Origin: Herbaspirillum sp. RV1423
Lineage (GTDB): Bacteria; Pseudomonadota; Gammaproteobacteria; Burkholderiales; Burkholderiaceae_D
DNA: 64,000 nt
Direction: 5' to 3'
NCBI RefSeq assembly: GCF_000577615.1
Contig: NZ_CBXX010000020.1
Span: forward strand, 62,001 to 126,000
Below the pieces are notes generated by a model, which was not told the DNA's origin, did not search any database, and saw only the letters and a program-made list of their open reading frames with translations. Shown piece by piece: positions 35,754 through 45,024 of this stretch (position 1 is its first letter; each line of letters begins with the position of its first letter). Both the position numbers and the translations under genes were made by a program.

Positions 35754-36933
35754 GGGAACGTTCATTGCATACACAACACAACCGTTGTCCTGACGAAAGT
35801 CAGGACCCAGTGGCGTTCGGAGATCTTCACGACACTGGGTCCCGGCGTACGCCGGGACGACGGTAAACCAGGCATCCCTTACAAAACGGGACATTCATTG
35901 CAAGCACAACATCGCCGTCGTCCTGACGGAAGTCAGGACCCAGTGGCGTAGCGGACCTCTTCACGACGCTGGGTCCCGGCGTGCGCCGGGACGACGGTAA
36001 ACCAGTCATCCCTTACAAAACGGGACATTCATTACAAGCACAACATCGCCGTCGTCCTGACGGAAGTCAGGACCCAGTGGCGTTCGGAGATCTTCACGAC
36101 ACTGGGTCCCGGCGTACGCCGGGACGACGGTAAACCAGGCATCCCTTACAAAACAGGACATTCATTACAAGCACAACATCGCCGTCGTCCTGACGGAAGT
36201 CAGGACCCAGTGGCGTTCGGAGATCTTCACGACACTGGGTCCCGGCGTACGCCGGGACGACGGTAAACCAGGCATCCCTTACAAAACGGGACATTCATTG
36301 CAAGTACAACATCGCCGTCGTCCTGACGGAAGTCAGGACCCAGTGGCGTAACGGACCTCTTGACGACACTGGGTCCCGGCGTACGCCGGGACGACGGTGA
36401 ACCAGGCATCCCTTACAAAACAGGACATTCATTACAAGCACAACATCGCCGTCGTCCTGACGGAAGTCAGGACCCAGTGGCGTAACGGACCTCTTCACGA
36501 CACTGGGTCCCGGCGTACGCCGGGACGACGGTAAACCAGGCATCCCTTACAAAACGGGACATTCATTGCAAGCACAACATCGCCGTCGTCCTGACGGAAG
36601 TCAGGACCCAGTGGCGTAGCGGACCTCTTCACGACGCTGGGTCCCGGCGTGCGCCGGGACGACGGTAAACCAGTCATCCCTTACAAAACGGGACATTCAT
36701 TACAAGCACAACATCGCCGTCGTCCTGACGGAAGTCAGGACCCAGTGGCGTAACGGACCTCTTCACGACGCTGGGTCCCGGCGTACGCCGGGACGACGGC
36801 AAACCAGTCATCCCTTACAAAACGGGACATTCATTGCAAGTACAACATCGCCGTCGTCCTGACGGAAGTCAGGACCCAGTGGCGTAACGGACCTCTTCAC
36901 GACGCTGGGTCCCGGCGTGCGCCGGGACGACGG
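35754..36933. repeat. nine-unit array of cloverleaf elements inside the dpp operon
   Basis: Nine copies of the ~83-bp palindromic element (first 35782-35863, last ending at 36933) separated by a ~51-bp linker containing AAACCAGGCATCCCTTACAA. Unit starts are 133-134 bp apart. All elements point the same way (CCTGAC...GTCAGG hairpin first on the plus strand). Differences are mostly in the middle arm. The array fills the 1.2 kb between the dppA stop and the dppB start. Confidence 0.92.
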
Positions 36934-36948
36934 TAAATGAGGCATGCC

Positions 36949-38457
36949 TTACTTCGCCAGCGTGGCCGTGCGGATCACGCCGTCGGGCACATAGCGGAAG
37001 CCCTTGACCGACTTGGATATGCCGAACAAGACGTTGTCGTGGTTGAGATAGACGTAAGGCACGTCCTTGACCAGGATCTGCATGGCCTGGTCGTAGAACG
37101 CCTTGCGCTTGGCGTCGTTGCTTTCCAGGCGCGCCTGTTGCAGCAGGTCGTCGACTTCCTTGGTGCCGTACTTGGAGTAGTTCAGCGAACCGTTGGTGAC
37201 GACGAAGTCGTAGACGTTCTGGTCGGGGTCGGGACGGCCGCTCCAGCCGACGAACAGGCCTTCATAGGTGCCGGCCTTGCCCGACTCGATCTGCGTGGCC
37301 AGCTCGGCCTTTTCCAGCGTCACGCTGATGCCGGCCGGACGCAGCATGCCTTGCACCATCTGGCCGACTTGCGACTCATACGGCGTGGTCGGCAGGGTCA
37401 GCCGGAAGCTGAAGCCGCCTTCCTTGCCGGCCGCCTTCAGCAGCGCCTTGGCGCGCGCGAGGTCGACCTTGGGCGGCGCGTCGGCTTCGCCGTGGGCGAA
37501 CTGGGCCTTGCTGAACGGCGAATGGCTGGGCGCGACCGCGCCGTTGTAGACCACCTTGGCGATGGCGTTGCGGTCGATCAGGATGTCGACGGCTTCACGC
37601 ACTTCCTTCTTGTCGAACGGCGGCTTGGAAGTGTTCAGGTAAAAACCGCGGAAGCCCAGCGACGGCTTGTTGATGACCGAATACTTGGCGCCGGCGTCGA
37701 TGTTGGTGATTTCCTTGTACGGGAAACGGTTGGTGATGTCGACCTGGCCGCTGCGCAGGTTGTTGAAGGCGACGTTGACGTCGTTCATGATCTTGTAGAC
37801 CACGCCGTCGGCCTTGGGCAGGCCGGCCTGCCAGTAGTGCGGATTCTTTTCCAGCGTGATGGTGGCGCCCTTGAGGCGGCCCTTGTAGATGAAGGGGCCG
37901 GTGCCGACCGGGTTGTTGACGTAGTCGTCGCCGTATTTTTTCACCGCGTCGGGCGAGGACATCATGCCGGCGCGATCGGTCAGGATCGACAGGAACGGCG
38001 CAAACGGCGTGCTCAGTTCAAGCTTGATGGTGGAGTCGTCGACCACGGTGATCTGCTTGATGTACTTGAGGTCGTTGCGGCGCAGGGAGTTTTTCTCCTG
38101 GCCGCGCAGCAGGTTGAATTCCACCGCCTTGGCGTTGAACGGCGTGCCGTCCTGGAATTTCACGCCTTTTTGCAGGTACAGCGTATAGGTCTTCTGGTCG
38201 TCGGAGATGGTCCAGCGCTGCGCCAGCATCGGCACGATCTTGCCGTTTTCGTCGAGATCGACCAGCTTGTCGTAGATGCTTTGGTAGACCATGCGCTCGA
38301 CGATCATCGACGATTGCGTCGGATCGAGCTTGCCGGGGTCGTCGTCGAGAGAAATATTGATGACCGCGGCGAAGGCGGACAAGGCGACGCCGGTCAGCAG
38401 ACCGGCCGCGATCAGTTGCTGGAGAAGACGCTGAAACAGGGGGAAAGACTTGTTCAT
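36949..38457 (-). CDS. dppA: dipeptide ABC transporter substrate-binding protein (DppA type)
   Basis: Start set at 38457 behind AAGGAAC, giving 502 residues with a signal peptide (basic start, hydrophobic core, cut near ALSAFA). The mature part shows the SBP family 5 layout: LDPTQSSMIVERMVYQSIYD near the start, the MLAQRWTISDDQKTYTLYLQ and KGVKFQDGTPFNAKAVEFNL blocks, and VGTGPFIYKG. The same fold serves DppA, GsiB and related glutathione or peptide binders. The operon partners (ggt, racemase) suggest gamma-glutamyl or D-amino-acid peptides. Located upstream of dppBCDF with the array between. Confidence 0.92.
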   Translation of the reverse strand: MNKSFPLFQRLLQQLIAAGLLTGVALSAFAAVINISLDDDPGKLDPTQSSMIVERMVYQSIYDKLVDLDENGKIVPMLAQRWTISDDQKTYTLYLQKGVKFQDGTPFNAKAVEFNLLRGQEKNSLRRNDLKYIKQITVVDDSTIKLELSTPFAPFLSILTDRAGMMSSPDAVKKYGDDYVNNPVGTGPFIYKGRLKGATITLEKNPHYWQAGLPKADGVVYKIMNDVNVAFNNLRSGQVDITNRFPYKEITNIDAGAKYSVINKPSLGFRGFYLNTSKPPFDKKEVREAVDILIDRNAIAKVVYNGAVAPSHSPFSKAQFAHGEADAPPKVDLARAKALLKAAGKEGGFSFRLTLPTTPYESQVGQMVQGMLRPAGISVTLEKAELATQIESGKAGTYEGLFVGWSGRPDPDQNVYDFVVTNGSLNYSKYGTKEVDDLLQQARLESNDAKRKAFYDQAMQILVKDVPYVYLNHDNVLFGISKSVKGFRYVPDGVIRTATLAK

Positions 38458-38481
38458 CGTTGTTCCTTTCAATGTAGGCAC

Positions 38482-38495
38482 CAATGTATACATTG
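38482..38495. promoter_or_regulatory. FadR-type palindrome before dppA
   Basis: A perfect 14-bp palindrome CAATGTATACATTG lies 25 bp upstream of the dppA start codon. It contains the TGTATACA core typical of operators bound by FCD-type GntR regulators. The cluster's own FadR-family gene (29434-30216) is the likely binder (inference). At this position it would overlap or lie just below the promoter and act by repression. Confidence 0.55.
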
Positions 38496-38671
38496 CCGTA
38501 GACATGCATTTATCGTGCCACACTCGTCCTGAAAGACGCGAGGGAAAACGTTGGGATAGCGTGATTTCCGTTGCTGCAGCGACAGGATATCCGCGCTGCT
38601 GCGGGCATTGCGCCGCAGCAAGAAGCGCGCGGCGGGGGCGTAATACCGTTCAGTGAAGCCTGTTTCCCCCG

Positions 38672-39026
38672 CCGTCGTCCCAGCGCACGCCGGGACCCAG
38701 CGTCGTGAAGACGCCCGATAACGACGCTGGGTCCTGACTTTCGTCAGGACGACGGTTGTGGCGGGCTGACGATGCGATGGCACCGTTCAGTGAAGCCTGT
38801 TTCCCTCTCGTCGTCCCAGCGCACGCTGGGACCCAGCGTCGTGAAGACGTCCGCTACGACACTGGGTCCTGACTTTCGTCAGGACGACGGTTGTGGTGGA
38901 CTGACGATGCGATGGCACCGTTCAGTGAAGCCTGCTTTCCCCTCGTCGTCCCAGCGTGCGCTGGGGCCCAGCGTCGTGAAGACGCCCGATAACGACGCTG
39001 GGTCCTGACTTTCGTCAGGACGACAG
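38672..39026. repeat. three-unit cloverleaf array between racemase gene and dppA
   Basis: Three elements starting at about 38672, 38808 and 38943 (period 135-136 bp) in the opposite orientation to the 35.8-kb array. The linker contains GATGCGATGGCACCGTTCAG. The last element ends GACAG instead of GACGG. The array and ~200 bp of plain sequence fill the gap from 38458 to 39230. Confidence 0.9.
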
Positions 39027-39230
39027 ATTGGTGGCGAGGGGCTGGATTTCTGTCTGGAACGCGACCGGATGGGAGGAAGAAAAACGACCCGGCGCCTCAC
39101 TCAGGCGCTGCGCTGGTGCATACCCGGTAGCCGGGAACCCCTGATTGGTGCAACGCATGAAAATCCGGCAACAATCCGTCAGGCCGGCGACGCCGGCATT
39201 TGTCGCAGTTTGCCAACACCTTGGCTTGCT

Positions 39231-40706
39231 TCAGGCGCCCTTGCGAGCTTGCGGACTGGCTAGCGCAACGCATCGGCGCGCGAGGATTTCGGTGGGGTCG
39301 AGCACCGGGACCGTCTTGCCGGCGATGTCGAACGCGTCGTCCTGGGAGATCAGCAACGGCAGTTCGGTGCAACCGAGCACGATGACGTCGGCGCCGTTGG
39401 CGACCAGATAGGCAATCGCCTGCTTCAGCCTGGCGCGCGCGGCGTCGTTGACGAAGCCGGCCTTGACGCCGTGCTCGCCGTAGATCACGTCCATGACGAT
39501 GGCCTGATGCTCGGCGTCCGGCGCCACGAGGCGGAATTTGCTGCGCTCGATGATCTGGTGATAGACGCGGCTGGCGATGGTGCCGGAGGTGGCGAGCAGG
39601 CCGATGCAGGTTTTGTCGCCGTGCTGCTGTTCGATGTAGCTGACGGTTTCGGTCAGCATGTTGACGATGGGAATCGACAGATAGGACTGGATGCGTTCGA
39701 CGAAGGCGTGCGCGGTATTGCACGGGATCGCGATCATGTCGGCGTTGTCGTTCTCGAGGCGCTTGCAGGCGGCATAAATGGCCACCGTCGGATCGGCGCC
39801 GTCGGCGATCAGGTTGTCGGTGCGATCGGGAATCTTGGGGTTGTGCTCGACCACCAGCTTGATGTGGTCCTGGTCGCGCGCGGCGGGCGTGTTCTTGATG
39901 ACCTTTTCGATGAAATCCACCGTGGCGGCCGGGCCGACGCCGCCGACCACGCCGATCTTGAAGGAGCGCCCAACCTGTCCGGCCTTGAAGCTCAGGGCCG
40001 ATTCCGCGTAAATCCGGTTGGTGTCGATGATGGGGATGCCGCGCGCGGCGAGCGCGTCGGACACGGTGGAAATCTCGGTGATGCCGGGCACGATCACTTC
40101 CGCGCCCTGGTCGAGCAGGTCCTGGCAAGCGCGGTGGAGCAGGTCGATCGACTCGCCGTCGAGGTAGCCGTTCTTGATGCCGGTGGTGCCGTACACCGCG
40201 CGCATCAGGCAGGCATGCTGGATCGCCGGGGACGGATAGACCAACTGGCAGTCGTCGGCGAAATACTTCTCGAACAGCGCCTTCTTGCGCACGTAACTGG
40301 AGGTCAGGATGCCGATCTTGCGCGGCGCGGGCAGGCGCTGGGCCAAGTTGGCGCGGATGGCGGCCATCATGTCGATGATGGGCAGGCTGATCTCGGCCTG
40401 GACCTCGTCGAGGAAAGTGTGGCTGATGAAGCAGGGCAACAGCACGGCGTCGGTCTTGCGCCCCTCGAACTCGCGCAGCATGTCGAAGACGTAGAGCTTG
40501 CGCGTGTTGGTCTGGGCGTTTTCGGCGCCGGCCATGTCGATGTCTTCGAAGGCCTGCTGACCGAACAGGACCTTGACGCGCTCCTTGAGCGGGGCCTTGG
40601 CGGCCGCCTTGGTCACCTTGGCGTAGAGATCGGCGCTGCCGATGGCGCCGAGGCCGCCGATCACTCCGACTGACAAGGGGCGCGGCGCAAGTTGTTCGAC
40701 TTTCAT
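39231..40706 (-). CDS. fused double-domain aspartate/glutamate racemase family protein
   Basis: Start set at the ATG at 40706, giving 491 residues, about twice the normal racemase. Residues ~10-240 form one Asp/Glu racemase domain (SVGVIGGLGAIGSADLYAKV) with the first cysteine in LLPCFISHTF but VPGITEIS where the second catalytic Cys should be. Residues ~250-485 form a second (IGVVGGVGPAATVDFIEKV) with both cysteines, IAIPCNTAHAF and VLGCTELPLLIS. The C-terminal half should be active. The N-terminal half has lost its second acid/base Cys and may be structural or regulatory. Co-oriented with and upstream of dppA. It probably interconverts D- and L-acidic amino acids released by the pathway. 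Confidence 0.85.
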   Translation of the reverse strand: MKVEQLAPRPLSVGVIGGLGAIGSADLYAKVTKAAAKAPLKERVKVLFGQQAFEDIDMAGAENAQTNTRKLYVFDMLREFEGRKTDAVLLPCFISHTFLDEVQAEISLPIIDMMAAIRANLAQRLPAPRKIGILTSSYVRKKALFEKYFADDCQLVYPSPAIQHACLMRAVYGTTGIKNGYLDGESIDLLHRACQDLLDQGAEVIVPGITEISTVSDALAARGIPIIDTNRIYAESALSFKAGQVGRSFKIGVVGGVGPAATVDFIEKVIKNTPAARDQDHIKLVVEHNPKIPDRTDNLIADGADPTVAIYAACKRLENDNADMIAIPCNTAHAFVERIQSYLSIPIVNMLTETVSYIEQQHGDKTCIGLLATSGTIASRVYHQIIERSKFRLVAPDAEHQAIVMDVIYGEHGVKAGFVNDAARARLKQAIAYLVANGADVIVLGCTELPLLISQDDAFDIAGKTVPVLDPTEILARRCVALASPQARKGA

Positions 40707-40869
40707 GACGGCTGTTCCGGAAGATACCGAGTGGTGGTGTTCAATACACCGAGGATAATTCGTTACCGGGCGCGAGGCTATGCAAAGTAGTACCAAAGTT
40801 ATGTTATTGCTGCATAGTTCGCCAAAACCTTGCCTGACGGCACTATCCACGCCGCGCTGTCGCGAGCCG

Positions 40870-41325
40870 TCATTGCGGCTTCTTCAACAGGGCCAGCATA
40901 TTGCGATGACGCGCATCGAAAATGCGCGCCATATAGCGATCCACGAACAGTTTCTCGACCAGTCTGCCGCCGATGGCGCTGTAGGCGACGCGGTCGGTAT
41001 ACAGCGTCCCGCCCGGGGCCGCGGCGACGATATGCTGATGGCGGAACGATTTCAGCGGACCGTCCAGCATCTCGTCGATGAAATGCCGGTTGGGCCGGAC
41101 CTCGACAATACGCACCCGCCACCGGGCGGGAATGCACCAGAACATCCAGTGCCAAAACCGGAACTCGCGGCCCTGCTCGATGCGCAGGTCGGCAATATCG
41201 AGCTTGGCGACGGGACGCACCGGCTCGGGGAAGATTTTGGGGAAATTGGCGCCGTCCAGGCAGAATTCAAACACTTCTTCTGGCGTGCAGTTGGGAATGA
41301 TGGTGGCGCGTTCAAGTATTGGCAT
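40870..41325 (-). CDS. SRPBCC (START-like) family protein
   Basis: Encodes 151 residues. The pattern MPILERATIIPNCTPEEVFE, FCLDGANFPKIFPEP, then a core of beta strands and a long C-terminal helix (RYMARIFDARHRNMLALL) is that of the polyketide-cyclase/START-like fold, a hydrophobic ligand cavity. Members are lipid carriers, cyclases or stress proteins. Nothing nearby fixes the ligand. Stands alone between the racemase gene and the MCP. Confidence 0.75.
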   Translation of the reverse strand: MPILERATIIPNCTPEEVFEFCLDGANFPKIFPEPVRPVAKLDIADLRIEQGREFRFWHWMFWCIPARWRVRIVEVRPNRHFIDEMLDGPLKSFRHQHIVAAAPGGTLYTDRVAYSAIGGRLVEKLFVDRYMARIFDARHRNMLALLKKPQ

Positions 41326-41640
41326 ATCGGATCATGGTCGGAGAGGTGCTGCCGTCAAGTCGGTGGAGTCCCACGCAGATCGAGCAGCTTAACGGCGCTG
41401 CGAAAACCTGTCACCCGGAAACCATGCCTGGCGACAAGATATCGCATGTCGGCATTGTTGCCTCAATTGCAAAAACAGTATCGGCAATGAAATGCCGCCC
41501 TCGCCGGCCGCCCGCCCATCGTATTCCTGCCTTGCATACCGGCATGTGCTTTTTTCTCAAGTCTCGTTGAGCGGACCCGTTATAGTGGTGCTGCACCTGC
41601 GTTTACCGGATGGGCGCGCAACCTCAAGGGATAGGGAAAA

Positions 41641-43179
41641 ATGAAAAATCTGAAAATAGGCACGCGCCTGGGCATCGGCTTTGCCGCCGTCCTGGTGCTG
41701 ATGAGCATCATCACCGCGATCGGCGTCTGGCGCCTCCAATCGGTCGGCAAGCTGACCGATTTCATGGTCAACGACGCGCTGGTCAAGGAACGGCTGGTCA
41801 ATGCCTTTTACAAATCGATCGAGCTCAACGTGGGCCGCATCGTGGCCGCCGCCAAGAATGCCGATCCGGTGCAGCAGAAGTTCTACAAGGACCAGATCGT
41901 CGCTACCATTTCCAAGAACAACGAGTACGTGAAGCAGTTGGAAGCCCTGTTCCAGGACGAGCAGGGCAAAGCGATGCTCAACGAGATCAATGAGCGCCGC
42001 AAGGTGGTGATCGCCGACAACACCGCCGTCTTCAAGGAAAAGGATGCCGGCAATGAAGATGCCGCCAAGAAAATCGTCGACGAGAAGTTGATGCCGGACA
42101 GCCAGATCTACCTGGCGGCGATCGAGAAGCTTTCCAACGTGCAGAGCAACGCCATCGCCAGCCTGACGGTGGAGGCCGACAGGCTCTTCAAGACCGCGCG
42201 CACGCTGATGATCGCGTTGGGCGCCGTCGCGTTGCTGGCCGGCATTGTGCTGGCCGTGATCATCACGCGCTCGATCACGCGGCCGCTGGTGACCGCGGTC
42301 GACGTCGCCGGCCGCGTCGCGCAAGGCGACCTCGGCACCCGCATCACGGTTGAATCGCGCGATGAAACCGGCCAGTTGATGGCCGCGCTCAAAGGCATGA
42401 ACGACAACCTGGTCAACATCGTCGGCCAGGTCCGCACCGGCACCGACACCATCGCCGCCGCCTCGACCGAAATCGCCAACGGCAACCTCGACCTGTCGTC
42501 GCGCACCGAACAGCAGGCCGGCGCGCTGGAAGAAACCGCCGCCGCCATGGAAGAGCTGACCTCCACCGTCAAGCAGAACGCCGACAACGCACGCCAGGCC
42601 AACCAGCTTGCCGTATCGGCCTCCGAAGTGGCGACCCAGGGCGGCGCCGTGGTCGGCCAGGTGATCGACACCATGAGCGCCATCAATGAATCGTCGAAGA
42701 AGATTGTCGATATCATCAGCGTGATCGACGGCATCGCCTTCCAGACCAACATCCTGGCGCTGAACGCCGCCGTCGAAGCGGCGCGCGCCGGCGAAGAGGG
42801 CCGCGGCTTCGCGGTGGTGGCGTCGGAAGTGCGCAGCCTGGCGCAACGTTCGGCCTCGGCCGCCAAGGAGATCAAGGAGCTGATCACCACCTCGGTCGAC
42901 AAGGTCGACAGCGGCAGCAAGCTGGTCGAAACCGCCGGCGCCACGATGTCCGAAGTGGTCGCCAGCGTGCACCGCGTGACCGACATCGTCGCCCAGATCA
43001 GCGCCGCCAGCACCGAGCAGAGCACCGGCATCGAAGAGGTCAACCGCGCCATCGTGCTGATGGACGAAAACACCCAGCAGAACGCCGCGCTGGTCGAAGA
43101 AGCCGCCGCCGCCGCGCGCGCCATGCAGGATCAGGCCGCCAACCTGGCGCAGATCGTCGGCATCTTCAAGTTGCGTTGA
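41641..43179 (+). CDS. methyl-accepting chemotaxis protein
   Basis: Encodes 512 residues. It has TM1 (residues ~8-30), a four-helix-bundle periplasmic sensor of ~160 residues, TM2 (~189-210) and a HAMP domain. The signalling domain contains the conserved hairpin tip, [20 protein letters not shown] then [20 protein letters not shown]. The glutamate/glutamine methylation helices are present. There is no CheR-binding pentapeptide at the end. It relays ligand binding to CheA/CheW. The sensor ligand is unknown. A single cloverleaf element follows its stop. Confidence 0.94.
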   Translation: MKNLKIGTRLGIGFAAVLVLMSIITAIGVWRLQSVGKLTDFMVNDALVKERLVNAFYKSIELNVGRIVAAAKNADPVQQKFYKDQIVATISKNNEYVKQLEALFQDEQGKAMLNEINERRKVVIADNTAVFKEKDAGNEDAAKKIVDEKLMPDSQIYLAAIEKLSNVQSNAIASLTVEADRLFKTARTLMIALGAVALLAGIVLAVIITRSITRPLVTAVDVAGRVAQGDLGTRITVESRDETGQLMAALKGMNDNLVNIVGQVRTGTDTIAAASTEIANGNLDLSSRTEQQAGALEETAAAMEELTSTVKQNADNARQANQLAVSASEVATQGGAVVGQVIDTMSAINESSKKIVDIISVIDGIAFQTNILALNAAVEAARAGEEGRGFAVVASEVRSLAQRSASAAKEIKELITTSVDKVDSGSKLVETAGATMSEVVASVHRVTDIVAQISAASTEQSTGIEEVNRAIVLMDENTQQNAALVEEAAAAARAMQDQAANLAQIVGIFKLR

Positions 43180-43207
43180 GCCTGCGTCTGTCGCATCTGT
43201 TTTGTTG

Positions 43208-43290
43208 CCGTCGTCCCGGCGCACGCCGGGACCCAGTGTCGTAAAGAACGTCAATACGACGCTGGGTCCTGACTTTCGTCAGGACGACAG
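43208..43290. repeat. single cloverleaf palindromic element
   Basis: One 83-bp copy, orientation with the CCGGCG hairpin first on the plus strand, directly after the MCP stop. The outer stem is CCGTC with GACAG, so its last pairs are imperfect. The following ~150 bp to the next gene hold nothing I can support. Confidence 0.85.
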
Positions 43291-43449
43291 TGATGCAAAC
43301 TTTGCGGTAAATTAAACGATGCCAGCCTGCCCCCTCCCTGGCCGGCGGCGGAAAATACCTGGCGCGACCCGCGCAAATACATTCCCGCAGCCGCCGTCTC
43401 TCTCGCTACAATGTCTGCTCCCCGTTTTTGGCAGACTTGAGCGAACCGC

Positions 43450-44649
43450 ATGACCACCATCGAAGACATCCAGCGCGCCGCCCGGCGTCTGCAAGGCCAG
43501 ATCCTCAATACGCCGTGCGTCGAATCGCGCACGCTTTCGGAGATCGTCGGCGCCCAGGTTTTCCTCAAGTTCGAGAACCTGCAATTCACCTCCTCGTTCA
43601 AGGAACGCGGCGCCTGCAACAAGCTGATCGACCTGGCCGCCGCCGGCGTGAGCGGCGTGATCGCGATGTCGGCCGGCAACCATGCGCAAGGCGTGGCCTA
43701 CCATGCCCAGCGCCTCGGCCTGCATGCCCTGATCGTGATGCCGCGCTTCACGCCGGGCGTGAAGATCGAACGCACGCGCGGCTTCGGCGCCGAAGTGGTG
43801 CTGCACGGCGACACGCTGGAAGAAGCGCGCGCCCATGCCTTTGCGCTGGCGCAGCAGCGCGGCCTGACTTTCGTCCATCCCTACGACGACGAAGCCATCA
43901 TCGCCGGCCAGGGCACGATCGCGCTGGAGATGCTCGACGCCGTGCCCGACCTCGACACGCTGGTGGTCGCCATCGGCGGCGGCGGCCTGCTGGCCGGCAT
44001 GGCGGTCGCGGCGCGCGCGCGCAAACCCGATATCGATATCGTCGGCGTGCAGGCCAAGCGCTTCCCGTCGATGATCAACGCCGTGCAAGGCACCACGCAC
44101 GCGCTCGGCACCAGCACCATCGCCGAGGGCATCGCGGTCGCCACGCCCGGCGTGCTGACGCGCGCGATCATCGCGCGCGAGGTCAACGACCTGCTGCTGG
44201 TCGATGAAGGCGACATCGAGCAAGCCGTGCTGATGCTGCTGGAAATCGAAAAGACCCTGGTCGAAGGCGCCGGCGCCGCCGGGCTGGCGGCCCTGATCCG
44301 CCATCCCGAACGCTTCCGCGGCAAGCGCGTGGGCATGGTCCTGTCGGGCGGCAACATCGACCCGCTGCTGCTGGCCGCCATCATCGAACGCGGCATGGTG
44401 CGCGCCGGCCGCCTGGCGCGGGTGCGCGTCTCCGCCCGCGACGTGCCGGGCGTGCTGGCGCGCATCACCGCCACGGTCGCCGAAGCCGGCGCCAACGTCG
44501 ACGAAGTGCATCACCAGCGCGCCTTCACCATGCTGGCGGCGCAGAACGTGGACATCGAACTGGTGCTGCAGACGCGCGGACGCGATCATCTGGCGCAAGT
44601 ATTGAATGCCTTGCGCGGAGCGGGATTCGAAGCCGAAGAGCAGCATTAG
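43450..44649 (+). CDS. threonine ammonia-lyase (catabolic type, with ACT domain)
   Basis: Encodes 399 residues. PLP binds the Lys in FTSSFKERGACNKL. The SAGNHAQGVAYHAQ Asn loop and the phosphate-binding GGGGLLAG glycine loop are present. Residues ~325-399 form a single ACT regulatory domain (VRVSARDVPGVLARITATVA). This size and one ACT domain match the TdcB-like threonine/serine deaminase rather than the two-ACT biosynthetic IlvA. It turns threonine into 2-oxobutyrate and ammonia. A diverged copy of its last codons recurs downstream between two cloverleaf elements. Confidence 0.92.
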   Translation: MTTIEDIQRAARRLQGQILNTPCVESRTLSEIVGAQVFLKFENLQFTSSFKERGACNKLIDLAAAGVSGVIAMSAGNHAQGVAYHAQRLGLHALIVMPRFTPGVKIERTRGFGAEVVLHGDTLEEARAHAFALAQQRGLTFVHPYDDEAIIAGQGTIALEMLDAVPDLDTLVVAIGGGGLLAGMAVAARARKPDIDIVGVQAKRFPSMINAVQGTTHALGTSTIAEGIAVATPGVLTRAIIAREVNDLLLVDEGDIEQAVLMLLEIEKTLVEGAGAAGLAALIRHPERFRGKRVGMVLSGGNIDPLLLAAIIERGMVRAGRLARVRVSARDVPGVLARITATVAEAGANVDEVHHQRAFTMLAAQNVDIELVLQTRGRDHLAQVLNALRGAGFEAEEQH

Positions 44650-44662
44650 GACTGAATTCCGA

Positions 44663-44922
44663 CCGTCGTCCCGGCGCACGCCGGGACCCAGTGTCGCGAC
44701 AGCCGCGAACACGACGCTGGGTCCTGACTTTCGTCAGGACGACGGCATTGAGGGCATTTTCTGGCGCTGGCGCTGGTGCTCAACGCGTTGCGCCAGGCCG
44801 GGCTCGAAGCGGAAGAGCAGCATTAGGACTGAATTCCGACCGTCGTCCCGGCGTGCGCCGGGACCCGGTGTCGTGACCGCTGCAGACACGACACTGGGTC
44901 CTGACTTTCGTCAGGACGACGG
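44663..44922. repeat. two cloverleaf elements with a duplicated threonine ammonia-lyase tail between them
   Basis: Elements at 44663-44745 and 44840-44922, 177 bp apart and in the same orientation. Between them, 44770-44826 repeats the end of the upstream gene (reading LVLNALRQAGLEAEEQH and a stop, against QVLNALRGAGFEAEEQH in the gene), followed by the same GGACTGAATTCC spacer. Most base differences are at third codon positions, so the second tail derives from a diverged allele. Confidence 0.85.
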
Positions 44923-45024
44923 CACTAATGACATCGACGGTATTGAGGGCATTGACGGCATTTCAAGGCTTGCGGTGAAGCCGTAGAGCTTCTCGCTTGA
45001 CTGAATGGCATTGAGGGAAGAGAC

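Noticed and set aside
35754-36933. CRISPR array
   Set aside because: The regular repeats are long palindromes with constant linkers. Repeats of ~83 bp and near-identical 'spacers' do not fit CRISPR, and no cas genes are present.
41557-43254. 565-codon minus-strand open frame
   Set aside because: Shadow of the MCP gene, starting inside a cloverleaf element.
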